Of a stretch of DNA of 64,000 nucleotides, positions 31,866-43,228 are shown one piece after another. Under the pieces are notes generated by a model. The model was not told the DNA's origin, ran no database searches, and was given only the letters and a program-made list of their open reading frames with translations. The DNA comes from Prunus persica (Eukaryota; Streptophyta; Magnoliopsida; Rosales; Rosaceae): assembly GCF_000346465.2 (NCBI RefSeq), contig NC_034011.1:13763339-13827338 (forward strand), given 5' to 3'. The stretch's first letter is position 1; each line of letters begins with the position of its first letter. A program made the translations under genes and the position numbers.

Positions 31866-32787
31866 TTTGACTAAACCCCTAGCTTTTTACCAAAACAGAA
31901 TATAAATAAAAATAAAAATTGCCCATTGTTTTTTTTTTTCACTTTGATTTTTCTCAATCATTTAAAAAAATAATTATGATTTACCTTCCTTAGTCTAAAT
32001 TTTAAATCTTTGTAGTCCTTTCTAACTCTAACTTTAATATTCCCTTTACAACCAAAGTTACCACTGACAACATTTGTAAACATAGTTTCTTCATAGAGGT
32101 TTTTTCAATACATTCTCAAAACTTCTGAAGTAAATTTTGTAGAAGAACTTTATGCTCTATCCTGTTAAGTTGTTTTTTATTTTTTATTTTTGTTTTTATT
32201 TTTATCAACACAATCCTTTTTTTTTATTATTTATATTTATTTATTTATACTTTTTAAGATAAGTTAAAAAATAAGGACGAAATTAAAAATTATGCCAAGC
32301 TCTTCTACTGAACTAAAAATAAAATGGAAAACAGAAAAATAATCTGGGCCTCGTTGGAAAAAAAAAAAAAAGTTTGACTTCCAATATTATGGTCAAACGT
32401 CAGAAGTCCAAATAAAGCTTTGGGCTACAACAAGACTTCTTTTCTCTTAAGAACCGGCTTTCGTCCATCACCCGACCCAACCCTGTTGCCTCTCAAAATC
32501 CCCAAATTTATTCGACAAAACAAAATCCCTAAACATAATCCTCAGAACGACGTCGTCGCTTGCACCACCGGAGTGTCATGAGCCCTCAGTCAAGTTGGTA
32601 AAGAGAAGTACACACTAGCTCTTTCCATGGCTATCTAATCGGTTTAAAGATTGCATCTTTTTAAATCTAATAGACAAGTGCATCTTGGTTTTGTTTCCTT
32701 TTTATTGTGATTTCTATTTTAATTTTGTTTATTCCATAATTGATTGGAATTGTGAAGTTAAAGAGAGAAAGTTATAACACTTATCGC
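31866..32787. other. AT-rich stretch with a possible disrupted 5' leader
   Basis: No gene supported. 32450-32620 is C-rich, like a plant 5' UTR ('ccgacccaaccctgttgcct'), and is followed by a possible donor (ttg|gtaaag). A gene here may have been disrupted by the Copia insertion at 32788, but no exon beyond it was recognised. Confidence 0.3.
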
Positions 32788-33020
32788 TGCTAAAATATGA
32801 ATATAGTTTGAATGTATTAGGTTGAATTATATTCTTCTCCATAAGGAGGTATATATCGGAGTTTACATGAGTACTTTACAAGGAAATAGATACAGTAATC
32901 AATTAGGATAGTATCTCCTAATTATACAAAGATTTGTCAACTAAATAAAATGGGAAAGTAAATCCCTTAATTAATCAAGGAAATAAATCTCCTTGATTAA
33001 TTAGGAGACTCACGTCAACA
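32788..33020 (-). repeat. 3' LTR of the minus-strand Copia element
   Basis: 233 bases; preceded in minus sense by the purine tract gaggaggag. Its TA-rich body matches 36857-37089. Confidence 0.9.
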
Positions 33021-36000
33021 CTCCTCCTCAAGTTGGTGCATATATGTCACTAATACCCAACTTGGTAAGTGAGTCATGAAATACTTTGCCACAAACAACT
33101 TTTGTTAAGATATCTGCTAGTTGATCTTCTGATTTTATGAATGGTAGGTGGATGATCTTCTTCTCAATCTTCTCTTTGATAAAATGTCTATCCACTTCAA
33201 CATGTTTGGTTCAATCATGTTGAACTAGATTATAGGCAATGTCAATGGCTGATTTGTTATCACAATGTAAGTCCATTAGCTTTCCTGGCTTGAAACCCAA
33301 TTCTGTCAATAGTCTTCTGATCCACAGTAGTTCACAAACTCCTTGAGCCATTCCTCAATGCTCTGCTTCTGCACTAGACCGAAAAATCACACTTTATTTT
33401 TTACTTTGCCAAGTGACTAGATTACCTCCCATGAAGGTAAAGTAAACTGAAGTAGAGCGTCTATCAGTAATGGAGCCAGTCCAATCAGCATCTGTATATC
33501 CAACAACTTCGAGATCTCTATTTTTTGAGAACATTAATCCTTTCCTAGGTGCTGACTTCAAGTATCTTAAGATCCGATCAACTGCATTCCTATGGGACAC
33601 AATAGGTGAATGCATAAACTGACTAACCACACTCATAACATATGCAATATGTGGTCTTGTGTCTGCTAAATATATCAACATTCCAACAAGGCATTGGTAC
33701 TGTTCCTTATTGGTTGGTTATTAATCCATGCCTTCACATAACTTGTGATTCATCTCGATGGGTGTATCAGCAGGTTTGCATCCAAGCATTCATATTTCAG
33801 TGAGCAGATCTAATACATACTTCCTTTGAGACAGAAATATACCAGTTGTGGACCTGGCTATTTCAATTTCTAGAAAGTACTTCAAATCACCTAAATCCTT
33901 CATCTCAAATTCCTGAGACAAATACTTATGCAGTTTCAGTTGCTCTCTTGTGTTGTTTCCAGTTACGACTATGTCATCCACATAAACAATCAATGCAGTA
34001 AGTCTTCTTTCATCACGCTTCAAGAATAAAGTGTGATATGTATTATTCTATATATATATATATCCAAAATTCTTTATGGATTTAGTGAATCTGTCAAACC
34101 ATATCCTGGGGGATTGCTTTAACCCATATAATGACTTTCTGAGCTCGCAAGCTTGACTCTCCTTATCACGAGCTAAGTTACATCATGGTGGCATGTCCAT
34201 ATATATATATATATATATATTTCTTCTTCCAATTCTCCATGTAAGAATGCATTTTTTACATAAAACTGATGTAATAGCCAATCGAGATTTGTTGCTAGAA
34301 GGACTCCGATAGTTTTAATCTTAGCTACTAGGGCAAAGGTCTTTTGGTAGTCTATCCCATATCTTTGTGTGTAGCCCTTCGCCACCAGTCTAGCTTTATA
34401 TATTTCAATGGATCCATATGCTTTGGGTTTCACAGTATAAATCCACCTGCATCCCATTGTCTTATTTCCATGAGGTAATGGCACGAGTTCCCATGTGCTG
34501 GAGGGCTCGCATTTCTTCATTCATGGCTTTTTTCCATTTTGGGTCTTCCAATGCTTCAGTTACATTGTTGGGAACAGGTATGTCGGCCAACTATTTCACA
34601 AAGTGTACCCGTGACTCTGATAATCTGCTGATGGATACATAATTGTTGATAGGATATTTTCCTTTGGCATTTAGATCTGCTTCGTAATGTACTGGAGGTT
34701 TGCCTAGGTTCTTCCGTTTTGGAATTTGATATGCAGGCTCTGTGCCTTATGAAATCAAATTATCATGGGATATTTCATTAATGTTATCAGTTTCAGGACA
34801 AGATGTTATCGGAATGACATCCTCAGCAGGTGATTGGTGTGGTACTGGAGCTGAAGAAATCTCCGGAGTGGGCAAAATCTTATTAGTTTCCTCATCCTGA
34901 GTTGGACAGCAAGGAGACGATAGATCAGGCTGAGGCTGGTTTTCGGGTAGCGACCGGTCTCTTCCAAGCTGCGACCGATCGTTTTCTAGCAGAGTCATAA
35001 GCGACCGGTCGTTATCAGGTTACGACCGGTCGTTATCAGGTTACGACCGGTCGTTTTCAGGCAGACTCATTGGCGACCGGTTGCTTTCAACATGTAACCG
35101 GTGGCTTTCAGGTTGGGACGATTCTGGAGCAAAAAAAATCAAAAATTTGAGAAGTGTTGGTGTCGCAATGCTCCTCCTGTGCAGCTGAAAAAATATATGT
35201 TATTTTCCCGGAACACAACATCCATAGAAGTATAGACTTTCTGATTAGGAGGATGATAACATCGGTATCCTTTCTGATGAGGTACATAGCCAATGAAAAC
35301 ACACTTTTCAGCTCGGGGATCCAATTTGCTTTGTTGGTGATCATGTAAGTGGACAAATACAACACAGCCAAAAATCTGGGGTTCCAGGTTTGGGGTGGGA
35401 GGTGTTTGGATATGGTGGTGAAGTGTTTGAAGTGGTGTTTGAAACTTTAGGATACTAGAGGGAATCCGATTGATAAGGTATACTGCAAAGACAACGGCTT
35501 CGCCCCAAAATGATCATGGCATAATGGCACCAAAGAGAGAGGCACGAACGACTTCCAATAAGTGTCTGTTCTTTCTTTCAGCCACCCCAGTGTAAGGGCA
35601 TGAGCTTTGATTTATGATGTCATGATCTTGTAAAAACTAGTTAAGATCATGGTTAAGAAATTCTTCGCCATTGTTAGAACGAAGAACCTGAATTTTGGCA
35701 TGAAACTGAGTCTCCACCATTTGATAAAACGGTTAAAACTTGGAACTGACTTCCCTTTTGTTTTGAGAAGGGAAACCCAAGTCATGCGTGTGCAATCATC
35801 TATAAACGTAACAAACCATCGCGCCCCTGCCGGAGTGGCAATTTTAGTAGGTGCCCAAACATCAGAATGAACAAAGGAAAACTGAACCAAACTCTGATTT
35901 GAACTTAATGGGAACGGGACACGATGACTCTTAGCCAATTCACACGTATCACACTAGAAGCTGGAAACATTAAGACTGGAAAATAATGATGGAAACAACT

Positions 36001-36607
36001 TCTTAAGATAACCGAACGAGGCATGCCCAAGACGTTTATGCCATAACCAAATTTTGTCTCTCTCCCCCTTAGGACAAGTTCCACTGGTTGTGAAAGCTTG
36101 ACCACCCTTGACCTCACTATCTGATGCCCAATCCAAGTAATAGAGTTTGTCCCGCCAAGTATCACAACCAATCGTCGTTCCTGTGAGGATGTCCTGAAAA
36201 ACACAATGATTCGGTCAAAATGTTACAGTACACCCTAAAGTATTAATAAGTTGTACAACAGATAACAAGTCATGGTCTAAAGATGGAACAAATAATACAG
36301 AATCCAGATGTAGGGAAGGAAAGAGAGATAGAGAGCCCTCCCCAACCACATGGGAGGGGGTACCATTAGCATTAGACACCACCGACGGTGTGGATGATTT
36401 GCGATTAATAAGTTGGCTCGGATCAAATGTCATGTGATTCGTAGCGCTTGAGTCGATAATCCATGCGGAGTTTTCAAAGGACGTATAAAAAGTAGAACCT
36501 TTGGTGGTGGTGATAGAAGCAAGAGTTCGAGTAGCCAGGTCAGCAGGATTGACCGCATGCTTCTGTGAGTCTGCAATAAGATGGAGAATCGTAGGATTTC
36601 CTAACAT
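33021..36607 (-). pseudogene. Copia pol remnant: protease, integrase, RT and RNase H
   Basis: In minus-strand order: protease WIIDSSATNHMTFD (within 36607-36215); integrase with LWHKRLGHASFGYL and VHSDVWAPT..FIDDCTRMTWV (about 36136-35612); a linker with Asp-Arg-Ser repeats (about 35110-34930); RT with [23 protein letters not shown] (34520-34173) and YVDDIVVTG (about 33990); RNase H with YTDADWTGS (about 33500) and a DQLADILTK tail. Stops and frameshifts separate these blocks. A TA microsatellite (34198-34220) has expanded inside the RT where the family reads EEVYMD, giving repeated Ile-Tyr. Confidence 0.88.
34948..35110. repeat. GCGACCGGTCG short repeat array in the Copia linker
   Basis: A motif close to gcgaccggtc recurs at about 34950, 34971, 35001, 35022, 35044, 35073 and 35096, roughly every 21-30 bases. 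Its core GACCGGTC is a palindrome. In the coding (minus) sense it encodes Asp-Arg-Ser-type repeats in the variable segment between integrase and RT. Confidence 0.75.
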
Positions 36608-36856
36608 CGCAGCGGAAGTAAGATGTGATATGAGAATGTGAGAAATTTGATGTAGGAATTGGATTTAAGAGGTATGCGTATAAGATTTGAGGGTATGTGT
36701 TTAGGGATTTGGATAAGAGGATTTGAGGACTTTAGATTTGAGGGATTTGGATATGGGGAAAAATTATGAGTAATTTGATTTAGGATTTAGGATTTGAATA
36801 TGAGAAATTTGAGATAAGGGTTTAGAGACAACCTAGGATCGATTGCTCTGATACCA

Positions 36857-37089
36857 TACTAAAATATGAATATGGTTTGAATGTATTAGGTTGAATTATA
36901 TTCTTCTCCATAATGAGGTATATATAGGAGTTTACATGAGTGCTTTACAAGGAAATAGATGTAGTAATCAATTAGAATATTATTTCCTAATTATACAAAG
37001 ATTTGTCAACTAAATAAAATGGGAAAGTAAATCCCTTAATTAATCAAGGAAATAAATCTCCTTGATTAATTAGGAGACTCACGTCAACA
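36857..37089 (-). repeat. 5' LTR of the minus-strand Copia element
   Basis: 233 bases; its inner end (36857) abuts the primer-binding site. The terminal dinucleotide here is TA where the other LTR has CA. Confidence 0.9.
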
Positions 37090-38343
37090 GTCACAGCAAT
37101 GAAATATTTGCTTCTCGTCAATATTGTGCAAGCGGCAAAACTGTTCCACAGTCAGTGAACATGGTACTTTGGATGGCAGTTTATTTCGTCACCTCTGACG
37201 TATTTTGTATATGCCCAACATTTTCATTAAAAACCAAAAGAAAAAAATAACTTAGGAAAAAAAAAAGGAAGCTTTTTAAAAATAAATTAGCATGAAATAT
37301 TCATATACCATGCTCGCATTACTTCTGGTTGTAGTAAATTAGGTTTTTAGATAATGTGAGCATTAATTTATAGCAAAATGTGTGTGTGTATATATATATT
37401 TAAACATTTACAATTTAGAATACAAGTGTTGAATCCATACATAGATAGTCAATCAAAGGCACGTATAGATATAGCCACCTAGTGCTTAATCATTATAAAA
37501 TAAAGTGAAACTTGGAAAGATAGATAGATACAACTCATGATTGATCAGTTGATCAGTTGATCAGTTTAAGTATCACCGCACTGATAAAAATCGATCATTT
37601 TGATTTGATATCATTGACTTAATACGGCTGAGGATCATATAAAAGCAATTTAGCTTCGAAGCTTATCAGTGATGTTTTATTACCATCACTGATAGAAGTT
37701 TTACGCACATTGTTTTTGAATTTTTTCAATTAATTTTTCATTATTAATTGTTTTATCCATCGTAGAGGTTTTACATTATTAATTGTTTTGAATTTCCTTA
37801 TAAAATTTTCCATTATTAATGCATATACCTTCATTTTTGCCTTTTAACTGATATCACGGGGTCAAAAAAAATGAAGTCCATTTGGTAATAGGAAAGGAAA
37901 ATACTTTTTATTTATTTTATCCGCGCGGTTTTTCCTTTATCACGCGTATATCACTGCTACAAGTTTCACCGAGTGACAGCACCGACCTTCATTCTGGCAT
38001 ATTCCCTCCATTCTTCGTCTCTCTCGCTCTCCCTCTCTCTGTTTCTCTGCAAACCCTAAACACTGCACTCCTTAGTTTCCAAAACTCTCTCTTCTCTGCA
38101 ACGACTGAGTGAGCGAGGCGAGTATTGGGTTGAGTGGTTTAAAAAGCAACGAGTTCTCGCTCTGTTTGCCTGCAACGATCGAGTGGTTTTCTCTTTCTGG
38201 GTTCAAGAAGGAGCGAATTTTCTCTCTCTGTTTCTCTACAACCATTTTGTGATTTTTGGGTTCAAAAAGCAACGAGCGATTTCTCTCTCTCTTTCTCTCT
38301 GTGTGCAACGAGCGCATTTTAGGTTTTGAGTCAAGAATCAAGA
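37090..38343. other. Intergenic and 5' region of the GTE-like gene
   Basis: No separate gene. It holds 'ttgatcagttgatcagtt' (about 37548-37566), a perfect 11-base stem (tatcagtgatg at 37664-37674, catcactgata at 37684-37694) and, from about 38000, a CT-rich leader with repeated 'tttctctctct' typical of plant 5' UTRs. The pieces 'aacgagcg..tttctctctc' repeat two or three times between 38150 and 38310. Confidence 0.5.
37664..37694. repeat. Perfect 11-base hairpin
   Basis: tatcagtgatg and catcactgata are exact complements separated by a 9-base loop. The position, 650 bases upstream of the GTE-like start, leaves its role open; it may be a MITE remnant. Confidence 0.6.
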
Positions 38344-39504
38344 ATGGCGTTGTCTACTCGAAATGGAAAGCGCAGACAATTCGAAGATGGTGTTGGTCCC
38401 TTTGAGAAGAGGAAGAGGTCTTGTTCTAGGGTTTCTGAGCCCAAACGGAATGAAGCCGTGGAGGAAAAGCCGACTGCTTGTCTTCCTCTGCGCAAGTCTT
38501 CGTCACCCAAACAGGGCAAGAAAATCATCCCTTTGGCTTCGTCTGCTAGAAAGCCTAGACAATCCGAGGAGGAATTGGGTTTTGATGGTCTCTGTCAGAC
38601 CCAGAAGAGCAAGAGGCAAAAACTGGGTTTTGACTGCAAAGAGACGATGTATTGTTCTAAAGTCTTGGTTTATCTGATGAATCTCCCCCATGCGAGGTGT
38701 TTCGAGAAGCCTGTTGTCGATCCTGTGGCCGAGAATTTGCCTGGTTATTTCGAAGAAATCTGGAGGCCTATGGATTTCGGTACTGTGAAATCCAAATTGG
38801 AGAGGGGTGCCTACTCCAGCGCTGATGGCTTTGCTGCTGATGTCAGGCTTATCTTCTCCAACGCTTTCAGATATTATCCGCTTGGGAGGAAAGAGCGTGC
38901 AGCAGCCAAGCATCTCAATGGGGTTTTTGAGACCAAGTGGAAAGAAGCTGTGGAGAAAAAGTCAAAGGCTGTTTGTCCTTATCCTCTGCCCAAAGTTGAG
39001 GGTTTGTCACCCAAACTGAAGCAGGGCAAGAGCTCTTCTCCTTCCAGGGTTAATCTTCAAAGTCAAGGGCTTGGGGTTTCCCATTCAACCAAAGATGATG
39101 ACTTGGCCACCCTTGTTCAACATGCCATGGATCAGGCCTCAGAGAATCTTTATCCATGTGGGGCTAGTCGAATTCAGTTACTAAAGCTACAATTTTCAGA
39201 TACGATATTAAAAGCCAACAAGACACTTAAGGGGCTACCTGATTCTCCACCAAGGACAAAATTGATGCAGCGGATGAAGCAAAGGAAATTGGCTCGCCGT
39301 GCCATTTTGAACTTGGAGAAGTCAGTGCAATTTGAGGACTCTTTACAGGATCTCAAACAACTTGAGATGCTGTGTGGCTGTGGCAGTGGAGATACTTTTC
39401 TACAGGTACACCTTGGATTGCCGCTTAAGAAGTTGGGTCTATACCTCAAGGAAGACGATGAATTGCAAGGTCAGGATGGGAAGACCTTTTTGAATGGAGA
39501 TTAG
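38344..39504 (+). CDS. GTE-like bromodomain protein with an atypical acetyl-lysine pocket
   Basis: A 386-residue intronless gene starting MALSTRNGKRRQFED (first ATG of the frame; an in-frame TTG 18 bases upstream is not a credible start). The N terminus is basic, with KRKRS and KSKRQK nuclear-signal-like stretches. The bromodomain spans about 100-205 (CSKVLVYLMN, FEEIWRPMDFGTVKSKLERG, DVRLIFSNAFRYYPLG). The C terminus (about 270-365) resembles the C-terminal end of GTE8/9/10/12-type proteins (ARRAILNLEKSVQFED, LKQLEMLCGC, LKKLGLYLKEDDEL). GTE proteins read acetylated histones. Here the position that is normally the acetyl-lysine-binding Asn (YN) is Tyr178 (RYYPLG), so binding may be lost or altered. 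Lack of introns, unlike typical GTE genes, hints at a retrocopy, but the frame is intact and the leader looks normal. Confidence 0.85.
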   Translation: MALSTRNGKRRQFEDGVGPFEKRKRSCSRVSEPKRNEAVEEKPTACLPLRKSSSPKQGKKIIPLASSARKPRQSEEELGFDGLCQTQKSKRQKLGFDCKETMYCSKVLVYLMNLPHARCFEKPVVDPVAENLPGYFEEIWRPMDFGTVKSKLERGAYSSADGFAADVRLIFSNAFRYYPLGRKERAAAKHLNGVFETKWKEAVEKKSKAVCPYPLPKVEGLSPKLKQGKSSSPSRVNLQSQGLGVSHSTKDDDLATLVQHAMDQASENLYPCGASRIQLLKLQFSDTILKANKTLKGLPDSPPRTKLMQRMKQRKLARRAILNLEKSVQFEDSLQDLKQLEMLCGCGSGDTFLQVHLGLPLKKLGLYLKEDDELQGQDGKTFLNGD

Positions 39505-40979
39505 GAGGAAGGCGAGATCCATTCATGAAGTATAGGTGGTGTAGAAGGAAACTGAGCATAGGTTATAGGCCACCTTGGCTCCGTTATTTGTTGTATATGA
39601 TGAATAGGTTAGAGTTTCCACTTTGTAAATGATTTGCAATTCTTTAATTTTTAGGAAGAAAGAAATTGAGGATGTGATTCTGAATTATTCATTTTTTCAA
39701 AGTGAATGATATTGTTGAAGTTTCTATTTCTGTTTGTTCTCTAATTGGAATTTGTTCTCTATTTTCTATCCATTTGAGGAAGTTTGTTTCTATGTTAAAA
39801 CAGCATACTGGTTCTAAAGTGGAAACTTCACCCTGCCCCTTCTATTTTCTATCTGTTGATTCCTGGTTTATGTGGGAAGCAAAAGTGGATAAGAGTCTTT
39901 CCAGTTCTTTGTAGAGATGATAGAGGAGGGGCTTCTCCCTCAGAGGGTTACTTTTGAGACACTCCACAAAGGGCTAATACAATCTGATATTAATTTGCTA
40001 TTGCAAAATATAACATGTTAGCAAGACATCATAGTTTTAACATGTTTAGTTTGTCAAACTGTAGTAGCATTTACTTTTCTATTTTTGCAGAAATTCATCT
40101 TTGGGATATTTCTTCCAGGTAATCACATGCACTGCTGAAATGAGTCTTTTAATTTCCTTTAGATGATTCATATGATATCATTTTCATATTAATTATCTGG
40201 TGTGCAAAGGATAATGAAAGTTTAATCCTGGAAAGTCAGATATCTTGGCAACATCTTCTTTCCACTTGTTTCTGGGTAATGAAAGTTTTCGGCCGCTGGA
40301 AATCATAAGATTTGCTTAACTTTCTATCACATTTGGTGGAGCCTGCTGGTTTTCTTTTTCATTTCTTTTGCATCATTTGTACGTGATATATTGGCAGAAA
40401 ATGACATTACAAGGGAACAATGATAATAGGATTACCTTTTGGTATTGCCCGAATGAGAATCCATTACCCTGTAGTAAATTTGAATCAGTTTTTGTTAATA
40501 CAGAGCCTTACCTTCCCTGCACTAGTACGATTTTCACTAGGAACTTCCGTTATTGAAGTATAGTATTTGCATTTTATGAGATCTTGAGGTAATGTGAGCA
40601 TGGTATATGGATTAGAATGGCCAGCACCGGTGGATTTTTATTTCAGTAGTAAATTGTTTTTTTTGGGGTAAATAGAGCTCTGGTTGGAGTTGATATATTA
40701 TTGTATTTTTTCACCTTTGTGAATGTTTTCTGTCAATGTTTTCGGGAAATAGTCCTCAGTTTTTCTTTAATCATCAATGACACTGAAAATCAAACAAGGA
40801 AACCTTAGGTGTTCCACGTTTTAAGCAATTGCCACCGCTGATGAGGGCACTCCGAAAAAAATATTTGGAAACCATTTTTATTTGTACATGTTGAACATGG
40901 TCAATGGATCAGTCACATCACAGGATCAGGTACAAACACATTAGTGTTAAAATGGATGATGGACAAATTGAAACTACAA
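39505..40979. other. Intergenic between convergent GTE-like and reticulon genes
   Basis: Likely 3' UTRs of both genes. No gene, RNA or repeat family recognised. Some possible splice sites (e.g. near 40090 and 40118) may belong to a long GTE-like 3' UTR, but they are unsupported. Confidence 0.4.
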
Positions 40980-43228
40980 CTACTGCTTGCTTGCTACTTT
41001 GGCCACTACTAATGCCTGTTCCTGCTCTTGTTTTCCTTCTGCTTCCGGTTCTGCCACCGCCACCGCCAATGCCTGCTGCTGCTCCTGCTCCACTTCTGCT
41101 TCCCCATTCTCCAGCGGTTGTACCATATGTTGCCGGCAGTAACGAAGAATTACAAGAGATAAAAATGCTGCAAAGGTTAAAAAAAACATCATTTCGCATA
41201 AGAATCTTCAGGACAAGGAAATGATCCTACAAGATTGCAAATAGAAGCCATAACAAGATTGCAAATAGAAGCGATGACATAGATGACTATTAAGTTCTCA
41301 GAAAAGTAATTGTATCTTTTACATTAATCTGCGCATTGATCTATTTAAATCACTAGTCAGCGAACTATGAATTAGACAGATTTCAAAAGGCCACAAAATT
41401 AAAGGAAAACTAAGAGCGCTTTCATTATGTATCTTTGTAAGTTGATCCTAATTTATACCGGTTTCCACATGTTGTTCCGGGGATGAAAATATCCTGCAAT
41501 GCAATAAAATTACCTGTGAAGATACGGGTTCTCACAGAAGACAGATTCCAAAAAGCTGTGGCTGCTGATGCTGCTACAATCTTTTTGTGTGAGCAAGCTC
41601 CCCATGCTTCCAACACCCACCATTTCAAGCATTCAACTGCATTCCGAAATTAGATTTCGTTTAGTGCGGGATGAATATAAAGGCAGACTTTATAGACATC
41701 AAGTATATTGGTGGGATTCTAAATACCTTTTTGGTTCATTTGGATGGAGTAGCATGAGTACAGTTTTGGGATTGTGAAGCTGATAAAAAAAGCTAGCCAT
41801 AATTTTACACAATTAGTTAGCAGCATATACTCCCATTAAAGATTTAAAACAACAGAAGAAGAAAAAAAAAATAGTTCATTGATTGGCAGATGGGCATGAA
41901 GTCTTATACCAAGCATACAGAGCCTCCAAAGTGTTATAAGATGCCCATACTCCGCTCCCAGAAGAAAGAATGGAGCTACCTGTAACCAGAAAATTGAGCT
42001 CACTTTACTAATCATGCAATCAATCCCAAACACTGTCTTAATCCATCAACAATCAGAATTTGTTTTGTGATTACCTTGAGGGTCATGGATGGCTCTCCCG
42101 AGAAAAGCGCTCTGGTCTTCGATATGGCAAGATTTGTAGCAGGAAGTATAATTTTGGCTACACCAAGAATGTCACTTTCTTTGAGCATGAAATCAAGCTT
42201 TTTCTCAACACCATTTCTGTGAATTGAAATATAGAGATCATTAGCAAATCTTAGCCAACAGAGAAAGACGGGTGGAACTCGAAAGTAATACAAAAAGTAA
42301 GTGAAAATTGCACCTTTGACTGATTGAGTTGGAGACAAATGAAGCACCCAAAAACAAAAGTCCTAGTTGGGAAATCGCTGAGAAAATGCTGAAAGAATTG
42401 AATTGGATACAATTACATGCTTGATACTACCATTGAAATAGGGAAATCAGGGAAATTTGAAAGAGAGAAGTAGTCACCTAAAGTTGATTCCTTTGGCAAA
42501 GCAAGAGGACAAGAAGAAAAGAGACCCCAAACCAAACCAAAGGCTTGACCTTGCTACGTCTCTCCACATAATCAGATCGTTCATTAGCTGCCCGATTCGA
42601 TCCAGGCTACCGCGGTACTCATCATCGACTATCAACAAATGAAATCATAAAAACCCAAGGAATTGAAAGGACCAAAGAGTGAAAGAAAAGAGAGCAATTG
42701 GGACTTACTTGATGATGCGCTTGGGGAGGGCAAAGAAAGGACCAAGCTCAGCTTTTCCTTCTTGGACCTCCTTTTCCTTGGCTTTGCTATCTCTTCCACC
42801 AAACCTGAATCTTTATCTTCTCGAATCTCAGTCTCTGACCGCCTCCGCGACCTTCGAGTGTTCCTCGGCGAGGCACAGCCCAATAAGCCCATCTGGGCAC
42901 CTCTGCTTTTGCACCTCCGGCGTGGCCCTGCGGCCTCGACCATGGGCTCATCAGCCATTTCCAGTCGATCCGTGAGACGGGCCTTGGACCTTTTTCGGAG
43001 AGGTGAAGGTGAAAGAAGGAGAAGCTCGCGGAGAGGGAGGGAATCGGAAGATCTGATAGAGTGAGCAGAAGGGGACGGAGTTCTCTTGGGTGATGATGTT
43101 ATGAGGCCAAGAGAGAGATGAGGAATTTGTCCGCTTTGGGCAAGCCGTGAGGCTGATTTCGTCCTGGACGGTGGTTCCGAATGAGAATGATGATGATAAG
43201 GAGGTGTTGCTGCTGCTGTCGAATCCAT
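40980..43228 (-). CDS. Reticulon-like protein, RTNLB21-23 type (eight exons)
   Basis: The coding exons assemble in frame with canonical splice sites: 43228-42709, 42628-42478, 42388-42314, 42216-42075, 41979-41910, 41792-41727, 41636-41514 and 41167-40980, giving 444 residues. The N-terminal 173 residues are a Ser/Arg/Lys-rich cytosolic extension (SEPPSRTKSASRL, KPRKRRSKKEKLSL). The reticulon domain follows: LIMWRDVARSSLWFGLGSL, a first hydrophobic hairpin (FFLSSCFAKGINF, IFSAISQLGLLFLGASF), a loop (NGVEKKLDFMLKESDILGV), a second hairpin (VAPFFLLGAEYGHLITLW, FFISFTIPKLYS) and WVLEAWGACSHKKIVAASAA. The tail is Glu/Gln/Ala-rich. Reticulons shape tubular ER membrane. No damage seen, so it is probably a functional host gene, convergent with the GTE-like gene. 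Confidence 0.92.

Larger units (their letters stand above)
32788..37089 (-). mobile_element. Degenerate, gag-less Ty1/Copia element (minus strand)
   Basis: LTRs of 233 bases lie at 32788-33020 and 36857-37089. On the minus strand both start TGTTGACGTGAGTCTCC. The primer-binding site (tggtatcagagc in minus sense) is at 36845-36856. The flanking pentamers atcgc and gtcac match in 3 of 5 positions, so the target duplication has diverged. Only about 240 bases separate the PBS from the protease, so gag is missing. Pol is broken by many stops. LTR differences are more numerous than in the other Copia element, so this one is older. Confidence 0.9.

Noticed and set aside
37090..37160. Possible short gene after the Copia LTR (frame starting MKYLLLVNIVQ)
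   Set aside because: Stops after about 19 codons, and no continuation or conserved domain could be identified.
42663..43064. 133-codon plus-strand frame over reticulon exon 1
   Set aside because: Antisense shadow of the exon; the minus strand assembles into a complete reticulon across eight exons.
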